This document shows positions 62,616-64,000 of a DNA stretch of 64,000 bases, piece after piece. The position numbers were made by a program, and so were the translations under genes. The number at the start of each line of letters is the position of its first letter. Position 1 is the first letter of the stretch. Under the pieces are notes generated by a model that worked only from the letters and a program-made list of their open reading frames with translations, was not told where the DNA came from and searched no databases. Source of the stretch: Pseudomonas viridiflava (GTDB taxonomy: Bacteria > Pseudomonadota > Gammaproteobacteria > Pseudomonadales > Pseudomonadaceae); the NCBI RefSeq assembly GCF_900590755.1, contig NZ_UUOC01000032.1, forward strand, positions 62,001 through 126,000, read 5' to 3'.

Positions 62616-64000
62616 ATGTCTATCACCATGCCGTTAGCCCCCGTCGATACCGCCCGTTTGCAGATTCCCGATGCCGAGCAGGTTTGTGCCTGGCTGATGG
62701 AAAATGCCGGTTTGAAGACCGTCGATCTGGAACGCGCCCGCCGTCTGTCGCAAGAATCTGCCCAGCAATCGCAAGACAATGAACTGCTGGGGTTGCTGAC
62801 CCGTCTGGGACTGGTTTCCGAATTCGAACTGGCCCGCGCCTGGTCAGCATTGCTCGATGCGCCGCTGGTGCTGGCCGAGTCTGCGCCTCCCTTGCTGGAC
62901 CCATTGCCGCCACTGACCGAGCGCTTCATGCGCCATTATCAGATTGTGCCCCTGGGCTGGAGTCAGGGTGGCTTGCGCGTATTGGCCGCCAACCCGAATC
63001 TGCTGTATCCGTTTCAGGCCGTGGCGTATGCCTGTGACGTGCCGGTGTGGCTGTCGATTGGGCCGCGCAATGAAGTGGAAACCCTGATCGAGCGTTATTA
63101 CGGTCAGGGCCGTTCAGCCATGGGCACGCTGATCGAAAACCTGGATGAAGAGGGCGGTGCTCTTGAGGACATCGAGCACCTCAAAGACATGGCGTCTGAA
63201 GCGCCGGTCATTCGTCTGGTGAACCTGATTTTGCAGCGCGCTGTTGAACACCGCGCCTCGGACATCCACATCGAGCCTTTTGAAAGCCAGCTCAAGGTGC
63301 GTTATCGCATTGATGGCGTGCTGCATGAAGCTGAAGCGCCGCCGTCCAGTTCGTCCGCAGCAGTAATTTCCCGAGTCAAGATCATGGCCCGGCTGGACAT
63401 CGCCGAGCGTCGTCTGCCGCAGGACGGGCGCATCATGCTGCGCATTCAGGGCAAGGAGCTGGACCTGCGGGTGTCCACCGTGCCCACCAGCTTTGGCGAG
63501 TCTGTGGTGATGCGTTTGCTGGACCGGCAGACCATCAACTTCGACTTCCCGAGCCTGGGCTTCGACGGCGAGCGCCTCGATGAATTCCTCGAAGTGCTGG
63601 AGCGGCCCCACGGCATTCTGCTGGTCACTGGCCCCACCGGTTCCGGCAAGACCACCACCCTTTATACGGCGCTGTCGCGGCTCAATACTGCCGAACGCAA
63701 GATCATCACCGTTGAAGACCCGGTGGAATACCAGCTCGAAGGGATCAACCAGATTCAGGTCAAACCCTCCATCGGCCTGGACTTCGCCGGGGCGCTGCGC
63801 TCCATCGTGCGTCAGGACCCGGACGTGATCATGATCGGTGAGATGCGAGACCTGGAAACCTGCCGCATCGCCATTCAATCGTCCCTCACCGGTCACTTGG
63901 TGCTCTCGACCCTGCACACCAACAGCGCAGCGGCGAGTATTACCCGACTGCTGGACATGGGCGTCGAAAGTTACCTGATTGCTTCTACGGTCAACGGCAT
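62616..64000 (+). CDS. gspE: type II secretion system ATPase (GspE/PilB family), partial at the window end
   Basis: The first about 460 residues are visible; the gene runs off the window. ATG 62616 or in-frame ATG 62628 (no clear ribosome binding site). N-terminal about 160 residues are the MshEN/N1-type domain; then VIRLVNLILQRAVEHRASDIHIEP, RLPQDGRIMLRI, GESVVMRLLDRQT, Walker A GPTGSGKTTTLYTAL, Asp box EDPVEYQLEGINQIQVKPSIG and Walker B PDVIMIGEMRD. This drives pseudopilus assembly for protein export or pilus assembly. GspE versus PilB is judged from the GESVVMRLLDR and long N-terminus; the zinc tetracysteine lies beyond the window. Confidence 0.88.
   Translation, partial: MSITMPLAPVDTARLQIPDAEQVCAWLMENAGLKTVDLERARRLSQESAQQSQDNELLGLLTRLGLVSEFELARAWSALLDAPLVLAESAPPLLDPLPPLTERFMRHYQIVPLGWSQGGLRVLAANPNLLYPFQAVAYACDVPVWLSIGPRNEVETLIERYYGQGRSAMGTLIENLDEEGGALEDIEHLKDMASEAPVIRLVNLILQRAVEHRASDIHIEPFESQLKVRYRIDGVLHEAEAPPSSSSAAVISRVKIMARLDIAERRLPQDGRIMLRIQGKELDLRVSTVPTSFGESVVMRLLDRQTINFDFPSLGFDGERLDEFLEVLERPHGILLVTGPTGSGKTTTLYTALSRLNTAERKIITVEDPVEYQLEGINQIQVKPSIGLDFAGALRSIVRQDPDVIMIGEMRDLETCRIAIQSSLTGHLVLSTLHTNSAAASITRLLDMGVESYLIASTVNG

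Overview
The window is typical Pseudomonas chromosome. It is GC-rich and densely coding, with dozens of REP/REPIN palindromes of the kinds scattered through P. syringae/P. fluorescens-group genomes, an OprD-family porin, many LysR regulators and many nutrient transporters. I cannot name the species. There are no rRNA or tRNA genes, no CRISPR array, no insertion sequence and no phage.

Layout. 1-6.5 kb: end of an M20-type amidohydrolase, a bicupin protein, a glutaminase, a DUF1615 lipoprotein, a DUF1810 protein and an ABC exporter. 6.7-18.3 kb: the most coherent unit. A minus-strand operon (SDR dehydrogenase plus polar amino-acid ABC importer), a second minus-strand operon (biotin carboxylase, biotin carrier, PxpB, PxpC, a second carrier-like protein, PxpA), a NAC-like LysR regulator and a divergent aminotransferase. 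Four ATA-N9-TAT palindromes with the stricter form ATAAG-N5-(C/G/C)TTAT-like lie in front of these units, and a sigma-54-like -24/-12 element lies in front of the regulator. An MFS exporter, an OprD-type porin and a secreted alpha/beta hydrolase follow. I read this as a nitrogen-scavenging regulon for a lactam, imide or ureido compound.

22.7-34.1 kb: HDOD protein, MFS carrier plus 2-hydroxyacid dehydrogenase, Gfa-like protein, MscS channel with a cyclic-nucleotide-binding domain, two LysR genes, a metallo-beta-lactamase-fold enzyme, an AraC regulator and another MFS carrier. 34.4-45.8 kb: a signalling block (winged-helix NB-ARC-type ATPase, FixJ-like regulator, stand-alone receiver, 1857-residue Ser/Thr-kinase-like/ATPase/GAF/PAS/histidine kinase) directly followed by a nitrate/sulfonate-type ABC importer whose permease carries an in-frame TAG stop. 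45.8-56.5 kb: yejABEF-type peptide importer, then a TonB-dependent receptor with its own tonB-exbB-exbD. 56.5-64 kb: a long non-coding stretch with predicted hairpins, a small protein, TetR regulator, a large GH3 glycosidase with PA14 insert, a small secreted protein and the start of a GspE-type secretion ATPase running off the end.

Functions come from recognising motifs and family architecture by eye; no database search was possible. Start codons were moved from the longest open frame wherever a ribosome binding site, signal peptide or family start pointed downstream.
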